62,183 nt of DNA from Neisseria wadsworthii 9715 (GCF_000227765.1 NZ_JH165159.1:366091-428273); one strand, 5' to 3'. Counted from the stretch's first letter, positions 44,760 through 54,877 are shown. Numbers and translations: made by a program. The notes: generated from the sequence alone by a model not told the origin.

Positions 44760-45077
44760 TTATTCATCCACTTCGTCGGCAGACGGCGGCACCCAGTTGG
44801 CGATAAAGGCGTCGATGTCGGCTTCGGAGGTGTCGGCATCGGCGAGGATGCCGATCAGGGTTTTGACCGGCAGGGTTTCGCCTGCACCGTGGAGGATGCG
44901 CCGCAATACGCCTGAGTCGGTGGCTTCGACGGCGTTGGTGAGTTTGTCGGTGTCGATGTTGAGGATTTCCATGCCGACGCTCACGGGTGTGCCGACTTCA
45001 ATCAGCCATTCGTTGATGGTGCCTTCTTCCATGGTCAGACCCCATTTGGGGATGATGACGGGTTTGATGTTACTCAT
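44760..45077 (-). CDS. acoC: Stand-alone lipoyl-domain protein of the acetoin complex
   Basis: This 105-residue protein consists of one lipoyl domain: PVIIPKWGLTMEEGTINEWL opens it, and the lipoyl lysine is Lys45 in IDTDKLTNAV. The C-terminal 20 residues (DIDAFIANWVPPSADEVDE) are a short acidic tail. In most acetoin dehydrogenase systems AcoC is about 370-440 residues, with a catalytic acetyltransferase domain. Here the stop is clean, and no remnant of that domain lies downstream before the reductase gene. It presumably accepts the acetyl group from AcoAB; another E2 must finish the reaction, or the pathway differs. Confidence 0.85.
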   Translation of the reverse strand: MSNIKPVIIPKWGLTMEEGTINEWLIEVGTPVSVGMEILNIDTDKLTNAVEATDSGVLRRILHGAGETLPVKTLIGILADADTSEADIDAFIANWVPPSADEVDE

Positions 45078-45187
45078 GGTTGTCTCCTTTGTTTATGGTA
45101 AATGCCGTCTGAACAAGATTTCAGCGGGTTCAGGTATGGCTTCGGCAGGGCGGGCATGTTTGCCCGCCGTTGCTTTGATCATGGTTT

Positions 45188-46207
45188 TCAGACGGCCTCA
45201 ACCTTACCTAAGGTTTTGCGCACGGCGTCGGCGATTTGTTTGCCGCCGGGCAGATACAGTTTTTCCAATACGTTGGAGAACGGCACGGGCGTGTGCGGCG
45301 GCGACACCATTCGGATGCCTGCTTTGAGCGCGCCGAACATGTGCTGGCATACTTGGGCGGAAATGTCGGTGGCGATGTTGCAGCGCGGGCTGGCTTCGTC
45401 CACCACGACCAAGCGGCCGGTTTTTTCTACGGAATTCAACACGGTGTCGATGTCGAGCGGAGAGAGGGTACGCAGGTCGATGATTTCGACTTCAATGCCT
45501 TCTTTTTCCAACAGTTTGGCGGCATCCATGCTGCGCTGAACCATCATGCCGTAGGCGACGATGGTGGCATCTTTGCCCTCGCGCACGACGTTGGCTTGGC
45601 CGAAGGGGAGGGTATACAGCTCTTCCGGCACGTCGCCTTTTACGCCGTACAGGCTTTTGTGTTCGCAGAAAATCACGGGGTCGTTGTCGCGAATGGCCTG
45701 AACCAGCAAGCCTTTGGCGTCATAAGGATTGGACGGGCACACCACTTTCAAGCCCGGCACATGGGCAAACATGGGCGTGAGCATTTGGCTGTGCTGCGCC
45801 GCTGCGCTGAAGCCGCCGCCGACCATCGCGCGGATAACGACGGGGGTTTCTGCTTTGCCGCCGAACATATAGCGGAACTTGGCGGCTTGGTTGAGAATTT
45901 GGTCGAAACACACGCCCATAAAGTCGATAAACATCAATTCGGCAATCGGACGTAGGCCGCAAGTGGCGGCGCCGATGGCCGCGCCTATGTAGGCGGCTTC
46001 GGAAAGCGGCGTGTCCATCAGGCGGTCGCCGTGTTTGGCATACAGCCCTTTGGAGAGGCCGAGTACGCCGCCCCAAGCGTCGCGTTCGCCGCTGGCGCCT
46101 GCGCCGCCGATGATGTCTTCACCCATCATAATCACGGTGGGATCGCGGCTCATTTCCTGATCGATGGCTTCGTTAAGCGCTAATTTCATGGTTAATTGGC
46201 GGGACAT
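45188..46207 (-). CDS. acoB: Acetoin dehydrogenase E1 component, beta subunit
   Basis: This 339-residue transketolase-like subunit pairs with AcoA to bind thiamine diphosphate. Family blocks: MGEDIIGGAGASGERDAWGG, DTPLSEAAYIGAAIGAA with the ThDP-contacting Glu, and VEIIDLRTLSPLDIDTVLNS, shared with pyruvate dehydrogenase E1 beta. It cleaves acetoin into acetaldehyde and an acetyl group. It is 26 bases downstream of acoA on the same strand with its own GGAG site. A GCGGGCAT repeat (45145-45169) and a DUS lie between it and the lipoyl gene. Confidence 0.93.
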   Translation of the reverse strand: MSRQLTMKLALNEAIDQEMSRDPTVIMMGEDIIGGAGASGERDAWGGVLGLSKGLYAKHGDRLMDTPLSEAAYIGAAIGAATCGLRPIAELMFIDFMGVCFDQILNQAAKFRYMFGGKAETPVVIRAMVGGGFSAAAQHSQMLTPMFAHVPGLKVVCPSNPYDAKGLLVQAIRDNDPVIFCEHKSLYGVKGDVPEELYTLPFGQANVVREGKDATIVAYGMMVQRSMDAAKLLEKEGIEVEIIDLRTLSPLDIDTVLNSVEKTGRLVVVDEASPRCNIATDISAQVCQHMFGALKAGIRMVSPPHTPVPFSNVLEKLYLPGGKQIADAVRKTLGKVEAV

Positions 46208-46233
46208 GATCTGTTTCTCCTGTTTTTTGGTTT

Positions 46234-47214
46234 TTAATAGCTTACATAAACGTCAGTCAGCAAATCTTCCGGCGTCGGCACCGGCGCGGCTTTAGCTTCC
46301 TGTACCGAGCGTTCGATTAACTCGAGCACTTCTTTGTCGATGGCGTCCAATTCGGCATCGGTAATCACGCCGGCTTCGGTAACGCGTTGGCGGAAGATTT
46401 TCAGGCAGTCGTGGTGGGCGCGCAGGTTGTCGACTTCGCCTTTCGGGCGGTAGGTTTGCGCGTCGCCTTCAAAGTGGCCGAAGAAACGGTTGGTTTTGCA
46501 TTCGAGCAATGCCGGGCCGCCGCCGTTGCGGGCGCGCCGGATCACTTCGCCGGCAGCTTCGTACACGGCGAAAAAGTCGTTGCCGTCCACTACCACGCCG
46601 GGGATGCCGAAACCGATGCCGCGGTCGGCGAAGCTGTTGGCGGCGGTGCCGTAATCGCGTGCGGTGGATTCGGCGTAGCCGTTGTTTTCAATCACAAAAA
46701 TCACCGGCAGATTCCAAATGGCCGCTAAGTTCAGGCTTTCCAACACGGTGCCTTGGTTGGCCGCGCCGTCGCCGCAGAAGGTGATGGCCACGCCGCCTTT
46801 GCCCTGAAATTTGGCTGCCAACGCAGCACCGCAGGCCAGCGGCGCGCCCGCCCCGACAATGCCGTTCGCCCCCATCATGCCTTTTGACAAATCGGCGATG
46901 TGCATCGAGCCGCCTTTGCCGCGGCACACACCGTCGCGCTTGCCGTAGATTTCTTTCATCATGCCGATCACGTCCACACCTTTGGCGATGCAGTGGCCGT
47001 GCCCGCGGTGGGTGCTGGCGATGTGGTCGTTGTCGTTCAAGTGGAAAATCACGCCCACGCCGGTGGCTTCTTCGCCTGCGTAAAGATGTACGAAGCCGGG
47101 AATGTCGCCGCGCGAGAAGTCGATATGCAACCGCTCTTCAAATTCGCGTATCGTTTTCATGCGGCGGTAGACTTCGAGCAGTTGGTTTTTTTCTAAAGGC
47201 AGTTTGATGCTCAT
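46234..47214 (-). CDS. acoA: Acetoin dehydrogenase E1 component, alpha subunit
   Basis: This 326-residue subunit carries the thiamine diphosphate motif GDGAANQGTVLESLNLAAIW and ending in ENN, plus HRGHGHCIAKGVDVIGMMKE and the GGSMHIADLSKGMMGANGIV block typical of AcoA and PDH E1 alpha. It starts the cleavage of acetoin. An AAGGAG site precedes the ATG. It is separated from acoX upstream by 201 bases containing GCGGGCAT repeats and DUS, which probably inserted into the operon. Confidence 0.93.
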   Translation of the reverse strand: MSIKLPLEKNQLLEVYRRMKTIREFEERLHIDFSRGDIPGFVHLYAGEEATGVGVIFHLNDNDHIASTHRGHGHCIAKGVDVIGMMKEIYGKRDGVCRGKGGSMHIADLSKGMMGANGIVGAGAPLACGAALAAKFQGKGGVAITFCGDGAANQGTVLESLNLAAIWNLPVIFVIENNGYAESTARDYGTAANSFADRGIGFGIPGVVVDGNDFFAVYEAAGEVIRRARNGGGPALLECKTNRFFGHFEGDAQTYRPKGEVDNLRAHHDCLKIFRQRVTEAGVITDAELDAIDKEVLELIERSVQEAKAAPVPTPEDLLTDVYVSY

Positions 47215-47242
47215 TGGGTTTCTCCTTATTCAACGGGTTTTA

Positions 47243-47362
47243 GGGCGGCGGGCAGGGATGCCCGCCCTACATATTGCGTTTTCAGACGGCCTTTTTGGTT
47301 TTGTTTTATGGGGTGTGCGGTTGTGTGCCGTAGGGCGGGCATCCTTGCCCGCCGTTTGACTG
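47243..47362. repeat. Two inverted GCGGGCAT repeats between acoX and acoA
   Basis: GGCGGGCAGGGATGCCCGCC (about 47247-47270) and CGTAGGGCGGGCATCCTTGC (about 47328-47352) belong to the same family as the tandem units at 21895-22463, each next to a classical DUS. Confidence 0.7.
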
Positions 47363-47415
47363 TTTTAAAATATACTGTTTCAGACGGCCTGCTATGCCTG
47401 TCTGAAAGCATTTAT

Positions 47416-48471
47416 TTACCGTTGGCCGCGCCTTTGCGCGTTGACAAATTGCAATACCGCAGGCACATCCAACGTGTAAAACGCGCCTTCCTGCAAAGTG
47501 ATGGCAATGCTTTCCTCTTCGCGGAACACGATTTCCCGTTCGCCGTCCAAGGCCACCAAGCCGGTTTGCCCGCTCAGGCGGTATTCGTCGCCCTCGAAAA
47601 AGCGGCGGTAAGAACCGATGTTGATGTATTCGATCATGCCCGGCGTGAGCACGGCCTGAACGGAAAATGCTTTATCCGCCGGCGCATGCGAACCGTAAGA
47701 CGGCACCAGCTCCACCAGCAATCCGCCGGCTTCATAGCGGCCGACCGGCTCCAAAGCCGCCGCCACAGCCGACAGCCCCACCGCCTCAACCGAAGCCTGC
47801 GTAGTGATAAACGTGCGCAGCGTATCCGTTTCGCTGATGGCTTTCGAACCCAGAATGCCCTCGTTCAAAACAGCCGCGTCAATCAGCGCAATTTCATGCA
47901 GTATTTCCTTTCCTGCCGCGTCGTATTTGCGGATATGCAGGCATTTATTGGCGCGCAGAGAATGTTCGCGCGGCACGTTTTCAACCGCATACAAGCCCAC
48001 CGCCCACGCCGTGATGGTTACTTCGCGCATCGGCGGAAACGCATTGTTGGTGCCGGTGGAAATGCCCGCGATGGGAATGTCGCCGCAGCCTTTCACCACC
48101 GCACGGTGCGTACCGTCGCCGCCCAACACCAAAATCGCCGACACACCTTCTTCACGCATCATCTCGGCCGCTGCCACCGAATCGCCGGTGTTGTTGTTCA
48201 CCGCCATATCCAGCCAGCGCAGGCGCGGCAGCGGATATTCCAGCGCGCTGACCACGGCCAGCAGCCGCCGTTCCAGCAGCATGCGCAAGCCTTCCATTTC
48301 CGGCATCAGCAGCACCTCGTCCACACCGCACGCCGCCAGCGCAGACAAAATGCGGACCAACATATTCACACGCTCGCCCAGCGGCAGCCCCGACGCATGG
48401 GAAATAATGCGGCGTATATCGCGGGCGGAAACGGGGTTGGCAATAATGCCGACGCGAACGGTGGCAGACAT
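47416..48471 (-). CDS. acoX: AcoX, ATP-NAD kinase-like protein of acetoin catabolism
   Basis: This 351-residue protein has the NAD kinase-like fold: VGIIANPVSARDIRRIISHA at the start, LVLGGDGTHRAV (GGDGT) and GISTGTNNAFP. AcoX is regularly encoded with acoA/acoB; its exact reaction is not settled. I chose ATG 48471 (MSATVRVG), just after AAGGAG, over a Met 13 codons upstream. It is the first gene of the leftward acetoin cluster; no AcoR-type regulator lies in the window. Confidence 0.9.
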   Translation of the reverse strand: MSATVRVGIIANPVSARDIRRIISHASGLPLGERVNMLVRILSALAACGVDEVLLMPEMEGLRMLLERRLLAVVSALEYPLPRLRWLDMAVNNNTGDSVAAAEMMREEGVSAILVLGGDGTHRAVVKGCGDIPIAGISTGTNNAFPPMREVTITAWAVGLYAVENVPREHSLRANKCLHIRKYDAAGKEILHEIALIDAAVLNEGILGSKAISETDTLRTFITTQASVEAVGLSAVAAALEPVGRYEAGGLLVELVPSYGSHAPADKAFSVQAVLTPGMIEYINIGSYRRFFEGDEYRLSGQTGLVALDGEREIVFREEESIAITLQEGAFYTLDVPAVLQFVNAQRRGQR

Positions 48472-48595
48472 GGTTTTTCTCCTTGCAGATCTTGTTTTTA
48501 AAATAAGCAAAGCAATTCATGTGCCTGTCTGAAAATTTAAAGATAACCAGATGATTTTTATGGAAAGATTTATTTGTTGGATTGTTCAGACGGCC

Positions 48596-48652
48596 CGATG
48601 TGACAGTAACATCAGGCCGGTGTGACAAGACAAATGTGACAGATGTGACGCT
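48596..48652. repeat. Cluster of TGTGACA repeats between acoX and metY
   Basis: TGTGACA or TGTGACG occurs four times (GATGTGACAGTAAC, GTGTGACAAG, AATGTGACAG, GATGTGACGC) within about 57 bases, next to a reversed classical DUS. It lies in the divergent promoter region of the acetoin operon and metY. The rest of 48472-48795 holds two more DUS and no gene. Confidence 0.6.
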
Positions 48653-48795
48653 CAAGCATGACGCACATGCTATTGTGAAACGGATTTGCCGCATTGTTTT
48701 AGCAAAATTCTCAGGCTCGCTTTCAGACGGCCTTAACTATTTTTCATCATGTACAATAGCGGCTTTATGCACTCGCACAATACAACGGAGCAAAT

Positions 48796-50067
48796 ATGAA
48801 ACTCGAAACCCAAGCCATTCACGTCGGCTACAAACCCGAACCCACCACCAAAGCCGCAGCCGTGCCGATTTATCAAACCACCAGCTACGCGTTTGACAAC
48901 ACCCAATACGGCGCCGATTTGTTTAACCTCAACGTGGCCGGCAACATCTACACCCGCATCATGAACCCCACCACCGCCGTTTTGGAAGAGCGTTTGGCCG
49001 CCATCGAAGGCGGCATCGCCGCATTGTGCGTGGCCAGCGGCATGGCGGCGATTACCTACGCCATTCAAACCATCGCCGAGGCGGGCGACAACATCATCGC
49101 CACCAAAACCCTCTACGGCGGCACCTTCAACCTGTTTGCCCACACCCTGCCCAAGCAAGGCATCGAAGTACGCTTTATCGACCCGGCCAAACCCGAAGAA
49201 ATCGCCGCCAAAACCGATGCGCGCACCAAGCTCGTTTACTGCGAAAGCATCGGCAACCCCGCCATCAACGTGGTTGACCTGCGCGCCTTTGCCGAAGCCA
49301 CCCACGCGCAAGGCTTGCCGCTGGTGGTGGACAACACCGTCGCCTCGCCCGCCCTGTGCCGCCCGATTGAACTCGGTGCCGACATCGTGGTGGAATCCCT
49401 CACTAAATACATCGGCGGCCACGGCACCAGCATCGGCGGCGCGATTATCGATGGCGGCAAATTCGATTGGACCAAAGGCGACCGCTTCAAAGTGCTGACC
49501 ACGCCCGACGTGTCTTACCACGGCGTGAATTACAGCGAACACTTCGGTCCCGCCGCCTACATCGCCCGCGCCCGCGTGGTGCCGCTGCGCAATACCGGCG
49601 CCGCCATCAGCCCGATGAACGTATTCTTAATCCTGCAAGGCCTCGAAACCCTCGCCTTGCGTATGGAACGCCACAGCGATAACGCGCTCAAAGTGGCCGA
49701 GTTCCTGCAAAAACACCCGCAAGTCAACTGGGTGAACTACCCCGGCCTGCCCGACAGCCCCTACAAAGCCCTGATTGACCGCGACTTCGCCGGTAAAGCC
49801 TCCGGACTGCTCAGCTTCGGCATCAAAGGCGGCATTCAGGCAGGCGGCAAATTTATCGACGCCTTGCAACTGTTTACCCGCTTGGTCAACATCGGCGACG
49901 CCAAATCGCTCGCCACCCACCCCGCCAGCACCACCCACCGCCAATTGAACGCCGAAGAATTGGCACAGGCAGGCGTGAGCGAAGACATGGTCCGCCTCTC
50001 CATCGGCATCGAACATATTGATGACTTGCTGGCTGATTTGGAGCAGGCTTTGGCTGCTGCTGTTTAA
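48796..50067 (+). CDS. metY: O-acetylhomoserine sulfhydrylase (MetY)
   Basis: This 423-residue enzyme is PLP-dependent and makes homocysteine (direct sulfhydrylation) from O-acetylhomoserine. It starts MKLETQAIHVGYKPEPTTKA; VPIYQTTSYAFDN, NIYTRIMNPTTAVLEERLA and ESLTKYIGGHGTSIGG (PLP lysine in LTKY, near residue 208) are family hallmarks. Length fits MetY rather than MetB/MetZ (about 390). A single-gene unit with a GGAG site, ended by a strong DUS hairpin. Confidence 0.94.
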   Translation: MKLETQAIHVGYKPEPTTKAAAVPIYQTTSYAFDNTQYGADLFNLNVAGNIYTRIMNPTTAVLEERLAAIEGGIAALCVASGMAAITYAIQTIAEAGDNIIATKTLYGGTFNLFAHTLPKQGIEVRFIDPAKPEEIAAKTDARTKLVYCESIGNPAINVVDLRAFAEATHAQGLPLVVDNTVASPALCRPIELGADIVVESLTKYIGGHGTSIGGAIIDGGKFDWTKGDRFKVLTTPDVSYHGVNYSEHFGPAAYIARARVVPLRNTGAAISPMNVFLILQGLETLALRMERHSDNALKVAEFLQKHPQVNWVNYPGLPDSPYKALIDRDFAGKASGLLSFGIKGGIQAGGKFIDALQLFTRLVNIGDAKSLATHPASTTHRQLNAEELAQAGVSEDMVRLSIGIEHIDDLLADLEQALAAAV

Positions 50068-50089
50068 CTAAAGCAAGGCCTACCTACAA

Positions 50090-50124
50090 CAATGCCTGTC
50101 TGAAAACTTTTCAGACAGGCATTG
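50090..50124. terminator. Inverted wadDUS pair after metY
   Basis: A perfect hairpin with 17-base arms (CAATGCCTGTCTGAAAA) and a one-base loop, 22 bases after the stop. Confidence 0.8.
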
Positions 50125-50153
50125 TTCGCAAGATGGTTTAATACAATAAACAA

Positions 50154-50180
50154 AAAAGCCGCATATGAAATGCGGCTTTT
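50154..50180. terminator. Bidirectional terminator between metY and glmS
   Basis: AAAAGCCGCAT and ATGCGGCTTTT form an 11-bp stem, ending 9 bases before the glmS 3' end. Confidence 0.85.
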
Positions 50181-50189
50181 GTATTCGTA

Positions 50190-52028
50190 TTACTCCACAG
50201 TTACCGATTTTGCCAGGTTGCGCGGTTTGTCCACATCGGTGCCGCGTGCCAAAGCCGCGTGGTAAGACAAGAGCTGTACCGGCACGGTGTGCACGATAGG
50301 CGACAGGGCGCCGACGTGGCGCGGTGTGCGGATGATGTGTACGCCTTCGCTTTCTTCGAAGTGGCTGTCCAGATCGGTGAATACAAACAATTCACCGCCG
50401 CGCGCGCCTACTTCCTGCATGTTGGCTTTCACTTTATCCAGCAGTTGGTCTTTCGGTGCAATCACCACCACCGGCATGTTTTCATCAACCAAAGCCAGTG
50501 GGCCGTGCTTCAATTCGCCGGCAGGATAAGCTTCCGCATGGATGTAGGTGATTTCTTTCAGCTTCAAAGCGCCTTCCAAGGCAATCGGGTAATGGATGCC
50601 TCGGCCAAGGAAGAGGGCGCTGTTTTTTTGAGCAAATTTTTGCGCCCAAGCAGCGATTTGCGGCTCCAGATTCAGCACATGTTGGATGCTGCCGGGTAGC
50701 TGGCGCAGCTCTTCGATGTAGTCGTGCGCCTGCTCTTCGCTGACCAAGCCGCGCATTTTGCCCAAGGTAACGGCCAAGCCGAACAAAACAACCAATTGGG
50801 TTGTGAACGCTTTGGTGGAAGCCACGCCGATTTCCGCACCGGCACGGGTGTAAAGCACCAACTCGCTTTCGCGCGGCAGAGCCGATTCCATCACGTTACA
50901 AATCGACAGGCTGTGCTTGTGCCCCAAAGATTGCGCATATTTCAATGCTTCCATGGTGTCGAGCGTTTCGCCGGATTGGGAAATGGTCACAACCAGCTGT
51001 TTCGGATTGGCGATCACATCGCGGTAGCGGTATTCACTGGCGATTTCCACATCGGTCGGCACTTTGGCGATGCTTTCCAGCCAGTATTTGGCGGTCAAGG
51101 CAGAGTAGTAGGACGTGCCGCAAGCGAGGATTTTGATGCTGTCGATTTCGTTGAACACTTCGCGCGCTTTGTCGCCGAAGTTTTCAGGCTCGAAGCCGCC
51201 GTCTAAAAACACTTCGGCTGTGTCGGAAACGGCTTTAGGCTGCTCGTGGATTTCTTTTTGCATAAAATGGCTGTACGGGCCAAGCTCCAGAGATGCCAGC
51301 GACAGCTCGGATACTTTCACTTCGCGCTTGGCTTCCTGGCCGTTTTTGTCGAGCAATTTGCTGATGCCTTGGGCGGTTAAGAGGCCGATATCGCCGTCTT
51401 CCAGATAGGCGATGTTGCGGGTAAATGCAATCACGGCGGATACGTCGGAAGCAATAAAGGTTTCGTTGTCGCCGAAAGCCACCAAAAGCGGGCAGCCCAT
51501 GCGTGCAACCACCATTTTTTCAGGTTGGTCGTTAGCAATCACGCCAATGGCGTAGGCACCGTGGAAGCGGGCGCAGGCGGCTTGAACGGCGGCGAATAAA
51601 TCGTGGCCGTTTTTGGTGTATTCATTGTGAACGCTGTGTGCAATCACTTCGGTATCGGTTTGAGAGTCGAACGTGTAACCTAAGTCTTGCAGGCGTTTGC
51701 GCTCTTCTTCGAAGTTTTCGATGATGCCGTTGTGAACCACGGCAATCAGGCCGCCTGAAATATGCGGGTGGGCATTGGGCTCGGTTACGCCGCCGTGTGT
51801 GGCCCAGCGTGTGTGGCCGATACCGATATGGCCGCTCACGCCTTCGGCTTTGGCAGCGTCTTCCATTAATTGAACGCGGCCTACGCGGCGCACACGGGTA
51901 ATTTCGTTGCCGGTTTGAACGGCAATGCCGGAAGAGTCATAACCGCGGTATTCAAGGCGCTTTAAGCCGTCGGTCAGAAAATCTACTACGTTTTGATTGG
52001 CGCGGATGGCGCCGACAATACCACACAT
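50190..52028 (-). CDS. glmS: Glucosamine-6-phosphate synthase (isomerising)
   Basis: This 612-residue enzyme makes glucosamine-6-phosphate from fructose-6-phosphate and glutamine, the first step to UDP-GlcNAc. The N-terminal class II amidotransferase starts [11 protein letters not shown] (Cys2 nucleophile) with HTRWATHG; two SIS sugar-isomerase domains follow ([29 protein letters not shown]) and the C terminus ends [13 protein letters not shown]. It lies downstream of glmU on the same strand. No glmS ribozyme is seen. Confidence 0.98.
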   Translation of the reverse strand: MCGIVGAIRANQNVVDFLTDGLKRLEYRGYDSSGIAVQTGNEITRVRRVGRVQLMEDAAKAEGVSGHIGIGHTRWATHGGVTEPNAHPHISGGLIAVVHNGIIENFEEERKRLQDLGYTFDSQTDTEVIAHSVHNEYTKNGHDLFAAVQAACARFHGAYAIGVIANDQPEKMVVARMGCPLLVAFGDNETFIASDVSAVIAFTRNIAYLEDGDIGLLTAQGISKLLDKNGQEAKREVKVSELSLASLELGPYSHFMQKEIHEQPKAVSDTAEVFLDGGFEPENFGDKAREVFNEIDSIKILACGTSYYSALTAKYWLESIAKVPTDVEIASEYRYRDVIANPKQLVVTISQSGETLDTMEALKYAQSLGHKHSLSICNVMESALPRESELVLYTRAGAEIGVASTKAFTTQLVVLFGLAVTLGKMRGLVSEEQAHDYIEELRQLPGSIQHVLNLEPQIAAWAQKFAQKNSALFLGRGIHYPIALEGALKLKEITYIHAEAYPAGELKHGPLALVDENMPVVVIAPKDQLLDKVKANMQEVGARGGELFVFTDLDSHFEESEGVHIIRTPRHVGALSPIVHTVPVQLLSYHAALARGTDVDKPRNLAKSVTVE

Positions 52029-52126
52029 ATTTTTGTATCCTTCTGTTTAAATTATGCTTTGGTAAGCTTTCTGCTGTGGATGATGCAAAGTTTCAATCAT
52101 TGCCGATACACAGTTGGGTGTATGGT

Positions 52127-52167
52127 TTTCAGACAGGCATGATTAACGGGGGTATGCCTGTCTGAAA
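52127..52167. terminator. Inverted wadDUS pair between glmU and glmS
   Basis: Perfect 14-base arms with a 13-base loop just after the glmU stop, so glmS is probably transcribed mainly from its own promoter. Confidence 0.65.
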
Positions 52168-52175
52168 GCAGCGGC

Positions 52176-53549
52176 TTATTGTTCTTTCTTTTCTTTTACG
52201 GGGCGAACCCAGCCTTCAATCACGGTTTGACGGGCCCTCGCCAATACCAAGGTATGCTCCGGGCAGTCTTTGGTAATTACGCTGCCGGCGCCGGTGGTTG
52301 CACCGGTTTCAATGCTTACCGGAGCCACAATCATTGAGCCTGAACCGATAAACACGTCGTCACCGATGAAGGTTTTGTGCTTGTTGACGCCATCGTAATT
52401 GCAGGTAATGGTGCCTGCGCCGACATTGCTTTGGCTGCCGATTTCAGCGTCGCCCAAGTAAGTCAGGTGGTTGGCTTTGCTGCCTTTGCCCATTACGGTG
52501 TTTTTCACTTCTACAAAATTGCCGATATGCACTTCGTCGCCCAGTTTTGCATTCGGACGCAAGCGGGAGAACGGGCCGATTTTGGCATGTTCGCCCACTT
52601 CGCAACCGTCCAAATGCGAGAACGGGGAAATTTTGGAACCTGCGGCAATTTTGGCATTGCGGATAACGCAGTTCGCGCCGATTTCAACATTGTCGCCCAG
52701 CTCTACATCACCCTCGATAAGCACGTTAACGTCAATCACCACATCTTGCCCGTGAGTGAGTTTGCCGCGCAAATCAAAGCGTGCCGGGTCGCGAAGGGTG
52801 ACACCGGCGGTGAGCAGCGCCTGCACCTGCTCGGTTTGGAAAATGCGCTCCAACTCGGCCAGCTGCAATTTATTGTTGACGCCGGCAGCCAAGTGGGAGG
52901 CGCGTACTTGAACGGGATGCACGGCTATGCCGTCGCGGTTGGCCAGGCCGATTAAGTCGGTAAGGTAGTATTCGCCCTGGGCGTTATTGCTCTGTAAGGC
53001 GTTGAGCCAGCCTTCCAGCTTGTGGTTGGGCAGTACCAAAATACCCGTGTTGATTTCCTGCACGGCTTTTTGCACATCATCGGCATCTTTTTCTTCCACG
53101 ATGGCAACCACTTTGCCGTCTTCGCGGATGATACGGCCGTAGCCCGTAGGATTGTCGAGCACATCGGTTAACAGGCCCACTTCGTCGCCGGCGGCGCTGA
53201 GCAGCGCTTCCAATGTGGTTTTATCAATCAGCGGCACATCGCCGTATAAAACCAACGTTTTTCCGTCGGCAGGCAGGTGCGGCAAAACGACTTTTACGGC
53301 ATGGCCTGTGCCTAATTGCTCGGTTTGCTCCACCCAAACCACATCACGCTTAACGCGCGCCAAAACTTGGTCTTTGCCATGGCCGATAACCACGGCAATG
53401 CTTTGCGGGTTGAGGCCGGCTGCCGTGTCGATCACACGCTCCACCATCGGCTGGCCGCCGATTTCATGCAGCACTTTGGGTTGTTTGGAATACATGCGCG
53501 TGCCTTTGCCGGCCGCGAGGATAACAATATGCAGATTATTTTTGTTCAT
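52176..53549 (-). CDS. glmU: Bifunctional UDP-GlcNAc pyrophosphorylase / GlcN-1-P acetyltransferase
   Basis: This 457-residue protein has an N-terminal uridyltransferase domain ([27 protein letters not shown]) and a C-terminal left-handed beta-helix acetyltransferase built of hexapeptide repeats ([46 protein letters not shown]). It carries out the last two steps of UDP-GlcNAc synthesis for peptidoglycan and lipooligosaccharide. The ribosome site is weak. Length matches the family. Confidence 0.98.
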   Translation of the reverse strand: MNKNNLHIVILAAGKGTRMYSKQPKVLHEIGGQPMVERVIDTAAGLNPQSIAVVIGHGKDQVLARVKRDVVWVEQTEQLGTGHAVKVVLPHLPADGKTLVLYGDVPLIDKTTLEALLSAAGDEVGLLTDVLDNPTGYGRIIREDGKVVAIVEEKDADDVQKAVQEINTGILVLPNHKLEGWLNALQSNNAQGEYYLTDLIGLANRDGIAVHPVQVRASHLAAGVNNKLQLAELERIFQTEQVQALLTAGVTLRDPARFDLRGKLTHGQDVVIDVNVLIEGDVELGDNVEIGANCVIRNAKIAAGSKISPFSHLDGCEVGEHAKIGPFSRLRPNAKLGDEVHIGNFVEVKNTVMGKGSKANHLTYLGDAEIGSQSNVGAGTITCNYDGVNKHKTFIGDDVFIGSGSMIVAPVSIETGATTGAGSVITKDCPEHTLVLARARQTVIEGWVRPVKEKKEQ

Positions 53550-53610
53550 AATGATTTATTGAATCGGATAGGATGATTTCCAGCCTTTTTTCGGCTTTCA
53601 TTATTATTTG

Positions 53611-53862
53611 TTAGCGAGCGGGTTTTTCCCAATATGTACCCCGTGCTTCTTCATTCGAGCTGCTTTGGGGTTTAATAGCATGCTGTTCAGGGCGGAATTC
53701 GTTATTGCGCATATTGGGCGAATAAGTGCCGCTTTCGTAATACACGCGGGTTCCTTGAGGATATTTTTGACGCAGTGAGGTGCGGCCGTCTTCCGTTTGA
53801 TAAGTTTCCCAAGTGCACCCTGTCAGAGCGAAGGCTAAAAGCAGGCAATAAATGTAACGCAT
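53611..53862 (-). CDS. Small lipoprotein
   Basis: This 83-residue protein has a lipoprotein signal (MRYIYCLLLAFALTGCTWE, lipobox LTGC with Cys16). The mature part is polar: GRTSLRQKYPQGTRVYYES, then a Glu/Ser/Asn-rich tail. Strong AAGGAG ribosome site. No family recognised. It lies upstream of glmU on the same strand, 61 bases away, so cotranscription is possible. Confidence 0.8.
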   Translation of the reverse strand: MRYIYCLLLAFALTGCTWETYQTEDGRTSLRQKYPQGTRVYYESGTYSPNMRNNEFRPEQHAIKPQSSSNEEARGTYWEKPAR

Positions 53863-53940
53863 GATGGCTCCTTAATTTCCCGAAATCGATTCATTCAAAG
53901 ACAGAATTCTAACGGATTTGACAGTGTAGCAACAGCATAA

Positions 53941-54615
53941 TTACGCAGCTTGGATACCTAAACCTTGGGTTGATGCCCACCTATCTAATGTAACCATATC
54001 GGATATGGCTGCATCGACAAACGGTAAATCATGGCTTTTGCTGCCGAACCATATGGTGGTCATGCCCAACTTTTTAGCTGCCAGCAGGTTTTCTGCGCTG
54101 TCGTCAATCATAATACAGTCGACAGGGCGGGCTTTCAGCAAACGACAAACGGTTAAATATGATTGGTCGGAGGGTTTGTAGAGCATGCCGAAATTATCGG
54201 TGCCGAACAGGGCTTCAAAATGGTTGAGAAGTTCCATTTTTTTAATGAGTGCCGCCACGTAAAATGATGGGCCGTTTGAAAAAACGGCTTTCCGTCCTTT
54301 AAGGTTTGCAAGCGTAGCGGCAGTATTTTCCATCGGCACCAAAGCTTCCAGCAGCTCAGGGAGCGGGTGACTACATTGGAGAAATTCGTATACGTCAATT
54401 TCAGGATGGTGTTTTTGCAAGCCTGCGAGCGTAGCGCCGTAGCGGTGCCAATAATCCTGCCGTACATGCGAGGCTTCTTCAGTAGAAAGCTTCAATTTCT
54501 GGGCTAGATAGTCGGTCATATAGCGGTTGATCAGTCCGAAGATTCCCGTATCTGCATGGTGCAAAGTGTTATCGAGGTCGAAAAGCCAAACAGGTTGTGA
54601 TGGTACGATATTCAT
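53941..54615 (-). CDS. HAD-family pyrimidine 5'-nucleotidase
   Basis: This 224-residue HAD hydrolase has motif I FDLDNTLHH (nucleophile Asp near residue 12), motif II FSNGPS near 112 and the acidic motif IMIDDSAENLLAAKKLGM near 168. The helical cap and the whole layout fit the Sdt1/PynA-type pyrimidine 5'-nucleotidases that dephosphorylate UMP and CMP. The ribosome site is weak. The 262 bases upstream (54616-54877) contain one reversed wadDUS and otherwise AT-rich promoter-like DNA. Confidence 0.88.
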   Translation of the reverse strand: MNIVPSQPVWLFDLDNTLHHADTGIFGLINRYMTDYLAQKLKLSTEEASHVRQDYWHRYGATLAGLQKHHPEIDVYEFLQCSHPLPELLEALVPMENTAATLANLKGRKAVFSNGPSFYVAALIKKMELLNHFEALFGTDNFGMLYKPSDQSYLTVCRLLKARPVDCIMIDDSAENLLAAKKLGMTTIWFGSKSHDLPFVDAAISDMVTLDRWASTQGLGIQAA

Positions 54616-54877
54616 AATAAGGTTTCAGACAGGCATTCTTAAAGTTATGGCCGGCGGCATTATTTACTGTTTAAATAAAGTCTAATCAATAGGTGGATAT
54701 TACTAATTATTTAGAACTATTTTCCTTTCTTTTAACTGGCAAATTAAATGGAAGAAAGGTATATTCCCCGCTAAGTCGGCAGCCGGTTTGATTTATGAAA
54801 CCTAAATAATTCTATGGCTTTATGTTGTCGGCAATCATTAAAATCAATTCTCACAATAATCAAGAAAGGAATAGGCG

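Noticed and set aside
47308-48501. 397-codon plus-strand ORF opposite acoX
   Set aside because: It starts in a GCGGGCAT repeat and is a low-complexity shadow of acoX.
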